Part shown: in pieces, positions 8,570 through 17,980 of the stretch
Layout: the number at the start of each line of letters is the position of its first letter
Numbering within the stretch: the stretch's first letter is position 1
Source of the DNA: Bacteroidetes bacterium HGW-Bacteroidetes-8
GTDB taxonomy: Bacteria > Bacteroidota > Bacteroidia > Bacteroidales > UBA932
Direction: 5' to 3'
DNA length: 64,000 nt
Assembly (NCBI GenBank): GCA_002840895.1
Contig: PHCZ01000002.1
Coordinates: forward strand, 1-64,000
The notes under the pieces: generated by a model
What the model was told of the DNA's origin: nothing
Seen by the model: only the letters and a program-made list of their open reading frames with translations
The model's database searches: none
Program-made: the position numbers and the translations under genes

Positions 8570-10432
8570 ATGGCAGAAAAATTATTTTCTGAGTTTTTGC
8601 CTGTTTCCACTCAACAATGGGAAGAGGTTATAAACAAAGACCTAAAGGGAGCCGACTACGAAAAGAGGCTCATCTGGAAAACAATGGAGGGAATTTCGGT
8701 TCGTCCCTACTATCGCAGCGAAGATCTTGAACAGCTAAACCATCTGCAGAGCACTCTTGCCTCTTTCCCTTTTGTTAGGGGGACAAAGGATACCAACAGC
8801 TGGTTGGTTCGTCAGGGTTACTGCGCCTGGGAGAGCTTTACCAAGGCCAATGAACAGGCGGTTGATGCCCTTAAAAAAGGGGTAGATTCGGTCGCCTTTT
8901 GCATTGACGGCAAAAGGGGTATAACTCAGGAGAAGATGGCTATCCTGTTAAAGGGTATAGATCTCTCCAAAACAGAGGTTAACTTTGAGGGGTGTTCTTG
9001 TGCCTGTGGGGAGATCATCTCCTCTTTTCTGAAAGTTGCATACACAAACGGAGTTAACAATAGTGCAATAAAGGCATCATTCGACTTTGACCCTTTAAAA
9101 ACACTAACAACAACAGGTAATTTCTGCTGTACAGATTATCTAACCACTCTTAAAAATTGTTTATCTCAGGTTAAGGATTACCCGGGAGTTCGTGTAGTAG
9201 GAGTTGAGGGTTATGCATTCAACGATGCGGGAGCAACCATTGTTCAGGAGCTTGGTTATGCCCTCTCTATGGGAAGCGAGTATATGAATATGTTGATGGA
9301 TATGGGCTTCTCTGCAGACGAAGCTGCCTCACGAATCAAATTTACATTTGCAATAGGTCCCAACTACTTTATGGAGATTGCTAAGTTCCGTGCTGCAAGA
9401 ATGCTTTGGGCAAATATTGCCAGAGAGTACGGAGCAACAAAAGAGTCTTCACAAAAAATAAATATCCACGCAGTAACAAGTCAGTGGAATATGACCGTTT
9501 ACGACCCACACGTAAATCTTCTCCGCGGAACTACCGAGGCGATGAGTGCCGCTCTGGGTGGGGTAGACTCTCTTGAGGTTCTGCCTTATGACTACACATT
9601 CCGTGAACCGGCTGAATTTAGCAACAGGATAGCAAAAAACACACAGATAATTCTTAAGGAGGAGGCCTATTTCGATAAAATCGTTGATGCCGGAGCCGGC
9701 TCCTACTACATTGAGAACCTCACAGCATCAATTGCAGATAGCGCCTGGAGTCTGTTTAAGTCGTGCGAAGAGAGAGGCGGCTACATTAACTCACTAAAAG
9801 AGGGCTCTATCCAATCTGAGATAAAGAGCACATCTTCCAAGAGAGATCTTAATATTGCAACCAGAAGAGAGATTCTTTTAGGGACAAATCAATATCCAAA
9901 TTTCGGCGAAGTTGCAGATAAAGATATCACCCTGGATGTTGTTACCCGTGGAGCAAACTGGGATAAGAGTGTAACTCCTATTATTGACCCTATAGAGAAA
10001 TACAGGGGTGCTCAGGCATTTGAGGCACTAAGATTTGCCACTCAAACCAGCGGCAAAACACCAAAAGCATTTATGCTCACATTCGGCAATCTCGCTTTTT
10101 GCCGCGCCAGAGCACAATTCGCATCCAACTTCTTTGCCGTTGCAGGGTTTGAGGTTGTGGACAATACCCGTTTCGGCACAGTTGAAGAGGGTGTTAAGGC
10201 TGCAATGGAGGCTAAGGCAGATATTATCGTTGCCTGCTCATCGGATGAGGAGTATGCAGAAGCTGTTGTGGAGATTAAAACTCTCACAAAAGATAGAGCG
10301 ATAATTGTTGTTGCCGGAGAGCCTGCCTGCAAAGAGGATCTTATCGCTGCAGGTGTGACCAACTTTATAAGTGTTAAAAGCAATGTACTTGATACTTTGA
10401 AGAAATATCAATCTCTGCTGGGTATTAAATAG
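8570..10432 (+). CDS. mutA: Methylmalonyl-CoA mutase small (beta) subunit
   Basis: Non-catalytic partner of MutB in the B12-dependent interconversion of succinyl-CoA and (R)-methylmalonyl-CoA. The 620-residue product aligns with the TIM-barrel of the family (for example the FTFAIGPNYFMEIAKFRAARMLW segment and NIHAVTSQWNMTVYDPHVNLLRGT), and keeps a C-terminal Rossmann-like B12-binding fold that lacks the DxHxxG cobalamin ligand motif, as expected for the small subunit. The mutB gene follows after 15 bases. In Bacteroidetes this pair works in propionate formation from succinate. Confidence 0.95.
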   Translation: MAEKLFSEFLPVSTQQWEEVINKDLKGADYEKRLIWKTMEGISVRPYYRSEDLEQLNHLQSTLASFPFVRGTKDTNSWLVRQGYCAWESFTKANEQAVDALKKGVDSVAFCIDGKRGITQEKMAILLKGIDLSKTEVNFEGCSCACGEIISSFLKVAYTNGVNNSAIKASFDFDPLKTLTTTGNFCCTDYLTTLKNCLSQVKDYPGVRVVGVEGYAFNDAGATIVQELGYALSMGSEYMNMLMDMGFSADEAASRIKFTFAIGPNYFMEIAKFRAARMLWANIAREYGATKESSQKINIHAVTSQWNMTVYDPHVNLLRGTTEAMSAALGGVDSLEVLPYDYTFREPAEFSNRIAKNTQIILKEEAYFDKIVDAGAGSYYIENLTASIADSAWSLFKSCEERGGYINSLKEGSIQSEIKSTSSKRDLNIATRREILLGTNQYPNFGEVADKDITLDVVTRGANWDKSVTPIIDPIEKYRGAQAFEALRFATQTSGKTPKAFMLTFGNLAFCRARAQFASNFFAVAGFEVVDNTRFGTVEEGVKAAMEAKADIIVACSSDEEYAEAVVEIKTLTKDRAIIVVAGEPACKEDLIAAGVTNFISVKSNVLDTLKKYQSLLGIK

Positions 10433-10447
10433 ATAAAAAAGAGTAAT

Positions 10448-12571
10448 ATGCGACCAAAATTTACAGATATAAAATATAACGGGGGAACTGCTCCAAAAGC
10501 AGCAGAATCTACCTTTATGACCCCGGAGTTAATTGGCATTAAAGGTACTTACAGCGCCTGCGACCTGGAGGGTCTTGAGCATCTCAACTACGCAGCCGGA
10601 ATACCTCCGTTTTTGCGCGGGCCATATAGTACAATGTACGTTATGAACCCTTGGACAGTAAGACAGTATGCAGGTTTCTCAACAGCAGAGGAGTCAAATG
10701 CATTCTATCGCCGTAACCTGGCAGCAGGGCAAAAGGGGCTTTCGGTTGCCTTTGACCTTGCAACACACCGCGGATACGACGCAGACCACCCTCGTGTTGT
10801 AGGTGATGTAGGGAAAGCAGGAGTAAGCATCTGCAGTGTAGAGGATATGAAGGTTCTTTTTGATCAGATACCTCTAAACAAGATGTCTGTCTCGATGACT
10901 ATGAATGGTGCAGTACTTCCAATACTTGCCTTCTATATTGTTGCAGGTCTTGAGCAGGGTGCAAAGCTGGACGAACTCTCCGGCACAATCCAGAACGATA
11001 TTCTAAAGGAGTTTATGGTAAGAAACACCTACATTTACCCTCCCGATTTCTCAATGAGAATCATCGGGGATATCTTCTCCTTTACATCCGGCCATATGCC
11101 TAAATTCAACTCAATCTCAATATCCGGTTACCATATGCAGGAGGCAGGTGCAACCTGCGACATTGAGATGGCCTATACACTTGCAGATGGTTTGGAGTAT
11201 CTTCGCACAGGTATCGCTGCAGGAATGGATGTAGACCAATTTGCTCCACGTCTCTCATTCTTCTGGGCAATCGGTATGAACCACTTTATGGAGATCGCCA
11301 AGATGCGTGCCGCCAGGATGATCTGGGCCAAACTTGTGAAACAGTTCAACCCTAAGAATCCAAAATCTATGTCTCTGAGAACTCACTCGCAGACATCGGG
11401 CTGGTCACTTACAGAGCAGGATCCATACAATAATGTGACAAGAACCTGTGTCGAAGCTATGGCTGCAACACTAGGTCATACCCAGTCTCTGCACACAAAC
11501 GCTCTTGATGAGGCTATTGCTCTGCCGACAGATTTCTCTGCACGTATCGCAAGAAATACCCAAATCTATATCCAGGAGGAGACTCAAATAACAAAATCAC
11601 TGGACCCTTGGGCAGGCTCATACTTTGTAGAGAAACTCACTGCAGAGATAGCAGAGAGAGCCTGGAGCCACATAGAGGAGGTGGAGAAGCTGGGAGGAAT
11701 GGCAAAAGCTATCGAGACCGGAATTCCTAAACTTCGTATTGAGGAGGCTGCTGCCCGCAAACAGGCAAGAATAGACTCTCACCTGGATACCATAGTGGGT
11801 CTTAACAAATACCGTCTGGAGAAGGAAGATCCTCTGGAGATTCTGGATGTAGACAATACAAAGGTTCGTGAATCACAAATCGAAAGGCTTAAAGAGCTTC
11901 GCGCAAACCGTGACGAGGCCAAGGTTAAAGCCGCTCTTGCTGCCATTACAAAAGCTGCAGCAGAGAAGAGCGGTAACTTACTGGAGCTTGCTGTTGAGGC
12001 TGCAAAGGTGAGGGCTACCCTTGGGGAGATATCAGACGCTTGCGAGGCTGTTGCCGGAAGATACAAAGCAATAATTCGAATGAATACAGGTGTTTACTCA
12101 AGTGAGGTGAAGAATGATGCCGAATTTGACAAAGCAAAAAAACTGGTTGCAGAGTTTGCACAAAAAGAGGGACGCCAGCCTCGGGTAATGATTGCTAAGC
12201 TTGGTCAGGATGGTCACGATCGCGGAGCAAAAGTTGTTGCAACCGGCTACGCAGACTGCGGGTTTGACGTAGATATGGGACCACTATTCCAGACACCGGA
12301 AGAGGCTGCCAAACAGGCAGTTGAGAACGACGTTCACATTGTTGGAGTATCCTCTCTTGCCGCCGGCCACAAAACTCTGGTTCCACAGATAGTGAACGAA
12401 CTAAAAAAACTCGGCCGCGAAGATATTATGGTAATAGTTGGAGGCGTTATCCCTGCACAGGATTACGATGCACTCTACAAAGCCGGTGCAGTGGCTATCT
12501 TCGGCCCCGGAACTACCATTGCCTCAGCTGCCATTAAGCTGATGGAGTTGCTGTTGCAAAAATTTGAGTAA
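10448..12571 (+). CDS. mutB: Methylmalonyl-CoA mutase large (alpha) subunit
   Basis: Catalytic subunit with adenosylcobalamin. The 707-residue protein has the substrate barrel ([29 protein letters not shown], the signature segment around the active-site Tyr), then a linker and the C-terminal B12 domain with the lower-axial-ligand motif DGHDRG in [13 protein letters not shown], followed by GVSSLAAGH and VIVGGVIP. All key features are intact. It is co-transcribed with mutA and followed by a strong bidirectional terminator. The epimerase, the MeaB chaperone and the decarboxylase of the pathway are not in the window. Confidence 0.97.
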   Translation: MRPKFTDIKYNGGTAPKAAESTFMTPELIGIKGTYSACDLEGLEHLNYAAGIPPFLRGPYSTMYVMNPWTVRQYAGFSTAEESNAFYRRNLAAGQKGLSVAFDLATHRGYDADHPRVVGDVGKAGVSICSVEDMKVLFDQIPLNKMSVSMTMNGAVLPILAFYIVAGLEQGAKLDELSGTIQNDILKEFMVRNTYIYPPDFSMRIIGDIFSFTSGHMPKFNSISISGYHMQEAGATCDIEMAYTLADGLEYLRTGIAAGMDVDQFAPRLSFFWAIGMNHFMEIAKMRAARMIWAKLVKQFNPKNPKSMSLRTHSQTSGWSLTEQDPYNNVTRTCVEAMAATLGHTQSLHTNALDEAIALPTDFSARIARNTQIYIQEETQITKSLDPWAGSYFVEKLTAEIAERAWSHIEEVEKLGGMAKAIETGIPKLRIEEAAARKQARIDSHLDTIVGLNKYRLEKEDPLEILDVDNTKVRESQIERLKELRANRDEAKVKAALAAITKAAAEKSGNLLELAVEAAKVRATLGEISDACEAVAGRYKAIIRMNTGVYSSEVKNDAEFDKAKKLVAEFAQKEGRQPRVMIAKLGQDGHDRGAKVVATGYADCGFDVDMGPLFQTPEEAAKQAVENDVHIVGVSSLAAGHKTLVPQIVNELKKLGREDIMVIVGGVIPAQDYDALYKAGAVAIFGPGTTIASAAIKLMELLLQKFE

Positions 12572-12614
12572 CCTGCCAAGCAATTTGGGGCTTGCTTGTT
12601 TTTCAAGCATTTAG

Positions 12615-12650
12615 TTTAAAAGGGTTGTCTTAATCGGGCAGCCCTTTTAA
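12615..12650. terminator. Bidirectional terminator between mutB and an alpha/beta-hydrolase gene
   Basis: The stem TTAAAAGGGTTG/CAGCCCTTTTAA (with one G-T pair) encloses a 12-base loop. The A and T flanks let it work for both convergent transcripts, mutAB from the left and the leftward hydrolase operon from the right. Confidence 0.8.
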
Positions 12651-12684
12651 CAACGGCATCAAACGGCTATTTTAAGATTGCCAA

Positions 12685-13779
12685 TTATATCCCCTTAATT
12701 ATAAAGTTTTCAAAGATCTCTTTTACTCTTTGGGGCTCTTCGAAATGGGGGCTGTGTGCAGAGTTCTCAAATGTAAAAAACTCTTTTACCGGTGCTTGAA
12801 TTGCATCAAAATACCTCTTGGCCAAGGTATAAGATACTGTATAGTCGTACCTGCCGTGGAAAAAATAGACCGGGATACTAACTTCATTCATTTGCAGGGT
12901 CAGATCTGTGGAGATCATTTTATTCCAAAGCGGGTGGACTCCCGATTTAGCTTTTCCGCTCCATAAGTTGAATTTTTCCTTCAATGTGTACTCCCTGCAG
13001 GCTAGAGATGGTATAAATAACCCGGTTAATAATGATTTCATATTATGAGTAGTACCAACTCCTAGAGCGTGCATTGTTTGGTCTCGTAGCTTAAGGTACT
13101 CATATGGAATGGTGTCTGTAATAGGTGATGCCTCCAGTTTTCGTACCATTTTTTTGTCACCTGCCTCCCTGTATTTACTCAGGATATACTCATAAGCCAA
13201 TCTTTCTGACTCAAATTGGTTAGACATCTGCCCGACTCCTATGTAGGCGTGATATAACTCCGGAGCGCTTGCTGCCGCCTGGATACCAAAGAAAGTTCCT
13301 CCAGAACGCCCCATAAGGTAGATCTTCTCCTTACCAAAACGGGTTCGGAGATAATTTGTCACCTCCTTAGTGTCGGATATCAGTTGATCCAGAGTCATTG
13401 TCTCAGCGGGAATATCGGCACTGTACGATAGCCCTGACCCGCGCTGGTCCCACCACACTACAGTAAATAACTCTTCCAGCCCGGTTGGATATTTTGAGGT
13501 AAGAAAGTAATCTGTAATGCCACCGTGAAGATAAAGCAAAACGGGGTTTTCCCGGTTTTTGCTCTTGATAAACATACCTTGTCGTAAGCCTCCAATTGTA
13601 ATAAAGATTTTTTCCGAGATACTTCCACTAATTTCCTTACCATTACTGTCCAAAAACGGCTTGGGTTTTCCCGGGCTATATAATAGCAAGACAAGTATAA
13701 GTATCAGGATAGATCCCAATACAACAGAAAGAGTTGTTGTTATCATTTGCTTTTTACTATTTAATAAATTATTCATCAA
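12685..13779 (-). CDS. Membrane-anchored alpha/beta hydrolase (proline-iminopeptidase-like)
   Basis: The 364-residue protein has one N-terminal membrane segment (about residues 12-34), so the hydrolase domain probably faces the periplasm. The oxyanion region is YLHGG, the nucleophile elbow is GRSGG (Ser159), and the likely remaining triad members are Asp312 (GRYDYTV) and His342 (NSAHSPHFEEP). WWDQRGSGLS is typical of the prolyl iminopeptidase-like group. Its start overlaps the preceding small membrane-protein gene by four bases (ATGA), so the two are translationally coupled. The substrate is unknown. Confidence 0.82.
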   Translation of the reverse strand: MMNNLLNSKKQMITTTLSVVLGSILILILVLLLYSPGKPKPFLDSNGKEISGSISEKIFITIGGLRQGMFIKSKNRENPVLLYLHGGITDYFLTSKYPTGLEELFTVVWWDQRGSGLSYSADIPAETMTLDQLISDTKEVTNYLRTRFGKEKIYLMGRSGGTFFGIQAAASAPELYHAYIGVGQMSNQFESERLAYEYILSKYREAGDKKMVRKLEASPITDTIPYEYLKLRDQTMHALGVGTTHNMKSLLTGLFIPSLACREYTLKEKFNLWSGKAKSGVHPLWNKMISTDLTLQMNEVSIPVYFFHGRYDYTVSYTLAKRYFDAIQAPVKEFFTFENSAHSPHFEEPQRVKEIFENFIIKGI

Positions 13780-14084
13780 AAGAAGCTACCAATTGTAATA
13801 ATTGAACAAATAGCCAATAGTATTAAACTCAATTTTGTCAAAAAGTGACTTTCCCCGTTTTTTATTAAAAACAGGGATCCAAGAATTAAAAAAACTATTT
13901 GCGAAATTAAGAAAGGTAGAGTCAATATTTCTCTAAAAAAATCAATAATTGTAATGTCTAATTTGTATTGATTGATTATGTAAATTGACACAAAATAAAA
14001 TACAATAACAAAATTGATAACTGTTAATCTTGTCTCAGATAGTGTTTTGCTCATACTCATTTTTAATCGAATAAAATTAAGCAT
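13776..14084 (-). CDS. Small integral membrane protein of unknown function
   Basis: This 102-residue protein has three hydrophobic segments: about residues 21-38, 52-72 and 82-101. I recognise no family. It lies 36 bases after an alpha/beta-hydrolase gene and overlaps the next one by four bases, so it belongs to the same leftward operon. Base composition is lower in GC than the housekeeping genes nearby. Confidence 0.65.
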   Translation of the reverse strand: MLNFIRLKMSMSKTLSETRLTVINFVIVFYFVSIYIINQYKLDITIIDFFREILTLPFLISQIVFLILGSLFLIKNGESHFLTKLSLILLAICSIITIGSFF

Positions 14085-14120
14085 AAAATCTGAGATAAGC
14101 CGTAAACACTACGAACCAAA

Positions 14121-14960
14121 TCAGCTCTGTGCAAATTTAATCAGCTCTTTATTAAATTTAAGAGTCTCCTCCAGAAACATACTATGACCGCTATTTTCAA
14201 ATGTAATAATATGGGAATTTTTTATCCCTAATTTCATCTGTTCGGCCAAATCAAATGAGCATATTTTATCTCTCTTCCCGTGAATAATTAAGGTGGGAAT
14301 TGTAATTTTCTTCAAATCGGGTCTAAGGTCGGTATCACGTAAAGCCACTAAGCATTGTGCTGTTGCATAAGAAGAGGCACTTAATCCAATTCCGTTTAGC
14401 CAAGCACCTATTCCTTCGTTTAAGGAGGCTTCGGTTGCTGAAAATATCTTTGCGAAATTCGAGAGAAGTTTTGGCCTGTCTTTATTATTCAATTTTATCA
14501 AATCATCAACAGCGCTCTTTGGAAGATTGTATGGAAAATCATTTCGTTGTGTCCAGATCGGGGCTGCTGCTCCACACAATACCAGCTTAGTTATGTGTTC
14601 TCCATTATATATAGACATATAGCGAATTGCAATGGATCCTCCCATTGAAAAGCCAGCTAAAACAGCATCTTTTATCTCTAGTTTACTTAGAACCGTTTTT
14701 ATATCCAATGCGTGTTTTTCGTAATTATACGGTCCGTAAGGCTTATCTGACTTCCCAAAGCCTCTTAGGGTAATCCCGACAGCACGAAAACCAGCATCTA
14801 TCAAATAATTGTATTGATACTCATACATTTCATCACTTAATGGCCAACCGTGAAGCATTATGATTGCTCTTCCCTCGCCAGCATCCGTGATGTGAAGTCG
14901 AACATTAGGCTCTACCTCAATGTATTCTGCCCTTATGGCACCTGTGTTTAGTTTATCCAT
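14121..14960 (-). CDS. Alpha/beta hydrolase (haloperoxidase/arylesterase-like)
   Basis: The 279-residue cytoplasmic protein has the fold and triad in order: oxyanion motif HGWP (37-40), nucleophile Ser105 in GFSMGGS, Asp231 in HGKRDKICSF and His259 in NSGHSMFLEE. The segment LCGAAAPIWTQRNDFPYN is like that of esterase/cofactor-free haloperoxidase relatives. It starts six bases after the baeRF3 gene and is thus surely co-transcribed with it. No signal peptide is present. The substrate cannot be predicted. Confidence 0.85.
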   Translation of the reverse strand: MDKLNTGAIRAEYIEVEPNVRLHITDAGEGRAIIMLHGWPLSDEMYEYQYNYLIDAGFRAVGITLRGFGKSDKPYGPYNYEKHALDIKTVLSKLEIKDAVLAGFSMGGSIAIRYMSIYNGEHITKLVLCGAAAPIWTQRNDFPYNLPKSAVDDLIKLNNKDRPKLLSNFAKIFSATEASLNEGIGAWLNGIGLSASSYATAQCLVALRDTDLRPDLKKITIPTLIIHGKRDKICSFDLAEQMKLGIKNSHIITFENSGHSMFLEETLKFNKELIKFAQS

Positions 14961-14966
14961 TTTAAA

Positions 14967-16121
14967 TTAATATCTGAATATTGCTGCCAGCCCTGTTTTT
15001 GAAGGCATCTTACCTGATGGAAGAACCATAACCTCTCCACCCATCTTCATTACCAACTCTCCCATATCGTCAAGCAGGTCATCAACTTTCGGATTTGTCA
15101 AATCTTTATTCTGAGTATTACCCGTTACAAGATTTGTGATCCTGACAGGAATTATCCGGTCGGCCTCAACAATAAGCATATCAACCCGTCCCTCAACTGC
15201 TGCTACAGCAACCTCTTTGTAATCATCACTCCCTTTACCGTTTGCCCTTGCCTGCTCAAACCTGGCAACAAGGGTGTCAAGTTTCAGATTATATTCTGGC
15301 TCCATTATATCCCAGGCCATATCAGCCAGTTTATCCGATGAAACAGATGACGGGTTAATAGCAATACCGTTGGGTAGCAGTAATGGATTTTTATTTACTT
15401 TTTGAAAAAGGCTTTGGTGTTCCGGCAAAGCGGCAAGAATAAGTGGCCAGCCAGAAGGTTTTGAATAATGTTCATTGACTGCATTCGCTATAACACGGAA
15501 AAACCGTTCACTATCTTTTTCCGTCTCCTCTTTTCTGCCACCCTGACCGTGGTGCATAGGCGAACTCTCTCCTCCGGACCCTCCATAAGAAGCAACAGTT
15601 GTGTGTTTATCTGTCAATTCATCACCAAGCGCTTCGGTTATGGTTTTAGGAGTATCTGTAGTTAGTTCAACTTCAGTTAGTGAGTGACGGTTACCCTCAA
15701 GAAGCCGGATATCACGCAGTGTTAAACACAAAACGTGAAAATGGTCAAGAGACTGCATATATTGCCGTAGCGGCTTGGTATGGAAACTGTCGGCAACTAA
15801 TGCTAACTCCTCAAACGACTTATGTACGCCTATAACTTTAAACAAACCGGTTGCACTAAATACGGCCAGACCGTCAAATGTGTGATTCCAGGTATCACTA
15901 TCTTGTGCAAGAGTCTCGAAAGGTTCAAGATATTTTTGCACCTCTGTGGCCGAGTATTTTTGCAACAGTGATTCTTTCATATGCCGGACAAGATTTTTAT
16001 AAAGAATTATATCCTGAAGATTTTCAGGATGCTTTCGGTGCGTAGGCATATATACGGAAAGACAAGGGGCCATATCTGCTGCCAGAAGCTCTTGAATTAA
16101 TTCTTTTGTAAGTAATTCCAT
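14967..16121 (-). CDS. Bacterial archaeo-eukaryotic release factor-like protein (baeRF family 3 type)
   Basis: The 384-residue protein resembles the bacterial eRF1-like families described from comparative genomics. The N-terminal part begins LLAADMAPCLSVYMPTHR, the typical opening, and the centre (about 185-215) has HHGQGGRKEETEKDSERFFR, which lines up with the HGRGGQ...RF loop and helix of eRF1. The catalytic Gln of GGQ is replaced by Arg196, so peptidyl-tRNA hydrolysis by the standard mechanism is doubtful. The C-terminal part (PLILAALPEHQSLFQ, VEGRVDMLIVEAD) matches the eRF1 third domain, whose relatives bind ribosomes. It is tightly sandwiched (6 bases each side) between two alpha/beta-hydrolase genes. 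Confidence 0.72.
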   Translation of the reverse strand: MELLTKELIQELLAADMAPCLSVYMPTHRKHPENLQDIILYKNLVRHMKESLLQKYSATEVQKYLEPFETLAQDSDTWNHTFDGLAVFSATGLFKVIGVHKSFEELALVADSFHTKPLRQYMQSLDHFHVLCLTLRDIRLLEGNRHSLTEVELTTDTPKTITEALGDELTDKHTTVASYGGSGGESSPMHHGQGGRKEETEKDSERFFRVIANAVNEHYSKPSGWPLILAALPEHQSLFQKVNKNPLLLPNGIAINPSSVSSDKLADMAWDIMEPEYNLKLDTLVARFEQARANGKGSDDYKEVAVAAVEGRVDMLIVEADRIIPVRITNLVTGNTQNKDLTNPKVDDLLDDMGELVMKMGGEVMVLPSGKMPSKTGLAAIFRY

Positions 16122-16127
16122 TGTATT

Positions 16128-16946
16128 TTATTTTAATGTTTTTAAAAATTTATTTAGTTGAAAGTTGAATTGTATCGGATTTTCCATATTGCTTAAATGG
16201 CCTGCACGATCAATAAAGTAGATGGTAGAATTCTTTATTTTTTTATGCATCGACAAGGCTACATCACCAGGTGTAATCTCATCGTCTTTTCCAACCAGAA
16301 TAAGTACCGGCACCTTTATTTCGTGCAGTTTGGTACAACTCTCTGAACGCTGTGCTAAAGCATATAAGGTTTTAAAGATTGATTCTTTGGAAGTTCTAAT
16401 TATCATCTCCCTCACAATTGATATCTCTTCTATCTGTTTTGAAAATGATATTGGAGCAAAAAGTTTTTTCAGACTCTCTTGGGCATATAGCTCAACCCCT
16501 TTTTCCTTGATACTTTCAATGGTTTCCATCCGTTTGTCTTTTGTTTGTGGCAAATCGGCTGCGCAATTAGTGTCGCATAAAAGAAGGGCACTAAATCGCT
16601 CGGGATAGTTTTCAATCGCATTTAACGCAATGTAACCGCCCATTGAAAAGCCACACAGTATGGTTTTATCGATCTTTAGGGCGTCCATCAAACTTATCAG
16701 GTCTTTTACAAAAAGTTCAATCGAGAAATCTTCTTCACCGGCGTTGGAGTTTCCGTGCCCACAAATGTCATAGGCAATTACACGATAACTATCCTTTAGC
16801 TCTCCAACCTGTTTGTTCCACATCTCTTTATTCAACGGAAATCCGTGTATAAAAATGATTGTTGAAGAATTGGCTGATCCTTCATCAATGTAACTAACAA
16901 TTTGATTATTAGCAGGTATTGTGAGGGTTTTTTCTGAGTAGTGCAT
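16128..16946 (-). CDS. Alpha/beta hydrolase
   Basis: A 272-residue cytoplasmic alpha/beta hydrolase and the first gene of the leftward run. The oxyanion motif is HGFP (34-37), the nucleophile is Ser101 in GFSMGGY, and the remaining triad is probably Asp222 (GKDDEITP) and His250 (AGHLSNMENP). DICGHGNS is the usual segment after strand 4. It is a paralogue of the second hydrolase two genes downstream. The 113 bases upstream hold no gene; they contain a spaced inverted repeat GTAAGGT (16969-16975)/ACCTTAC (16996-17002), which could be an operator or part of the terminator of the preceding gene. Confidence 0.84.
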   Translation of the reverse strand: MHYSEKTLTIPANNQIVSYIDEGSANSSTIIFIHGFPLNKEMWNKQVGELKDSYRVIAYDICGHGNSNAGEEDFSIELFVKDLISLMDALKIDKTILCGFSMGGYIALNAIENYPERFSALLLCDTNCAADLPQTKDKRMETIESIKEKGVELYAQESLKKLFAPISFSKQIEEISIVREMIIRTSKESIFKTLYALAQRSESCTKLHEIKVPVLILVGKDDEITPGDVALSMHKKIKNSTIYFIDRAGHLSNMENPIQFNFQLNKFLKTLK

Positions 16947-17059
16947 AAACGTGGTATTTTTTTCCGTAGTAAGGTAGGGATGGTTATGAAGTAAAACCTT
17001 ACATCATTTCAGAAAAAATTTCCATTATTCACACATTGCCGCAAGGGGTGAACTGATTG

Positions 17060-17980
17060 TCACGAATTGCCCAAAACTCTAAACAATGTTAAATATGCAA
17101 CAGCAATAATAGCTATGCTAAGAACTAACAAATAGATAAACTGCGCTGTGGTTACACGCAAAATTGTTGAGAGCCACTTTCTGTCGTAGAGTTTACGGCT
17201 GCCTGCCACAATATAGATTGGGTAGAAAATTAATAGCCAGCTCTCCGGATATATACTCTTTTGTGGAAAAATCATATTTATTGATAGGAGAGTGATAAAT
17301 ATTATGAAAAGAAATGCGTGCTGGTTGATTGCAAAGATAAAGTGTCCAAGAAAGAATCTCTGGTTTTTTCTAAAGAGAAGCCAAAGAAAAGATGCATACA
17401 AAGGCATTAATAGAAACATACTCCAGGAGAGAATTGTAAAAAACCTTGATACATAATACTCCTTATTTGACTCAATCTCTTCAATAATATCTTTAGATTT
17501 AGTATCAGTATCTGCATCACCCTCACTTGTGATGGAGATAACACTGTTTTTCTGCTCTTTAACGGTATCACTCCTCTCCCTGACGCTAAGCAAATTCCAA
17601 TCTCTCTCAACCTGTCTGGTTGCAGAGATATTCAGGAGCAGAAAGAATATGAAACTTATAAAAATATAGAGCCGAAACGGAGGCATATACCGAGCCCTGC
17701 GTCCTGCTACATAGTCCAGAGCCATAACCCCAGGCTTGAGGAGTAAAGATTTTAGAGTTTTAAATACCCTGGTGTCAAATGCCCACATATTTGCCATTAT
17801 ATCAAATATGAGCACCTTGAATGGGATGTCCAAATCCTTTACAGATTGGCCACAGTTGGGACAAAAATGGCCTTGGAAAGAGGTCTCACAATTTTTGCAG
17901 ATAATTTCGGAATTAAAAGTACTCTCTTTGATGGTTTTCGCAGTGGTTCTTTTTTTCATAAGAGAATTGTTAAAACTCAA
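17060..17980 (-). CDS. DUF3667 membrane protein with N-terminal zinc ribbon
   Basis: The N-terminus has a zinc-ribbon knuckle pair, Cys28/Cys31 and Cys40/Cys43 (CKNC and CPNC). The conserved DUF3667 core follows (TRVFKTLKSLLLKPG, GRRARYMPPFRLYIFISFIFF), then about five membrane helices up to residue 306. The family is widespread in Bacteroidetes and without known function. The first ATG at 17980 overlaps the upstream gene's end by 11 bases; the ATG at 17959 (MKKRTT) is an equally plausible start. Confidence 0.8.
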   Translation of the reverse strand: MSFNNSLMKKRTTAKTIKESTFNSEIICKNCETSFQGHFCPNCGQSVKDLDIPFKVLIFDIMANMWAFDTRVFKTLKSLLLKPGVMALDYVAGRRARYMPPFRLYIFISFIFFLLLNISATRQVERDWNLLSVRERSDTVKEQKNSVISITSEGDADTDTKSKDIIEEIESNKEYYVSRFFTILSWSMFLLMPLYASFLWLLFRKNQRFFLGHFIFAINQHAFLFIIFITLLSINMIFPQKSIYPESWLLIFYPIYIVAGSRKLYDRKWLSTILRVTTAQFIYLLVLSIAIIAVAYLTLFRVLGNS

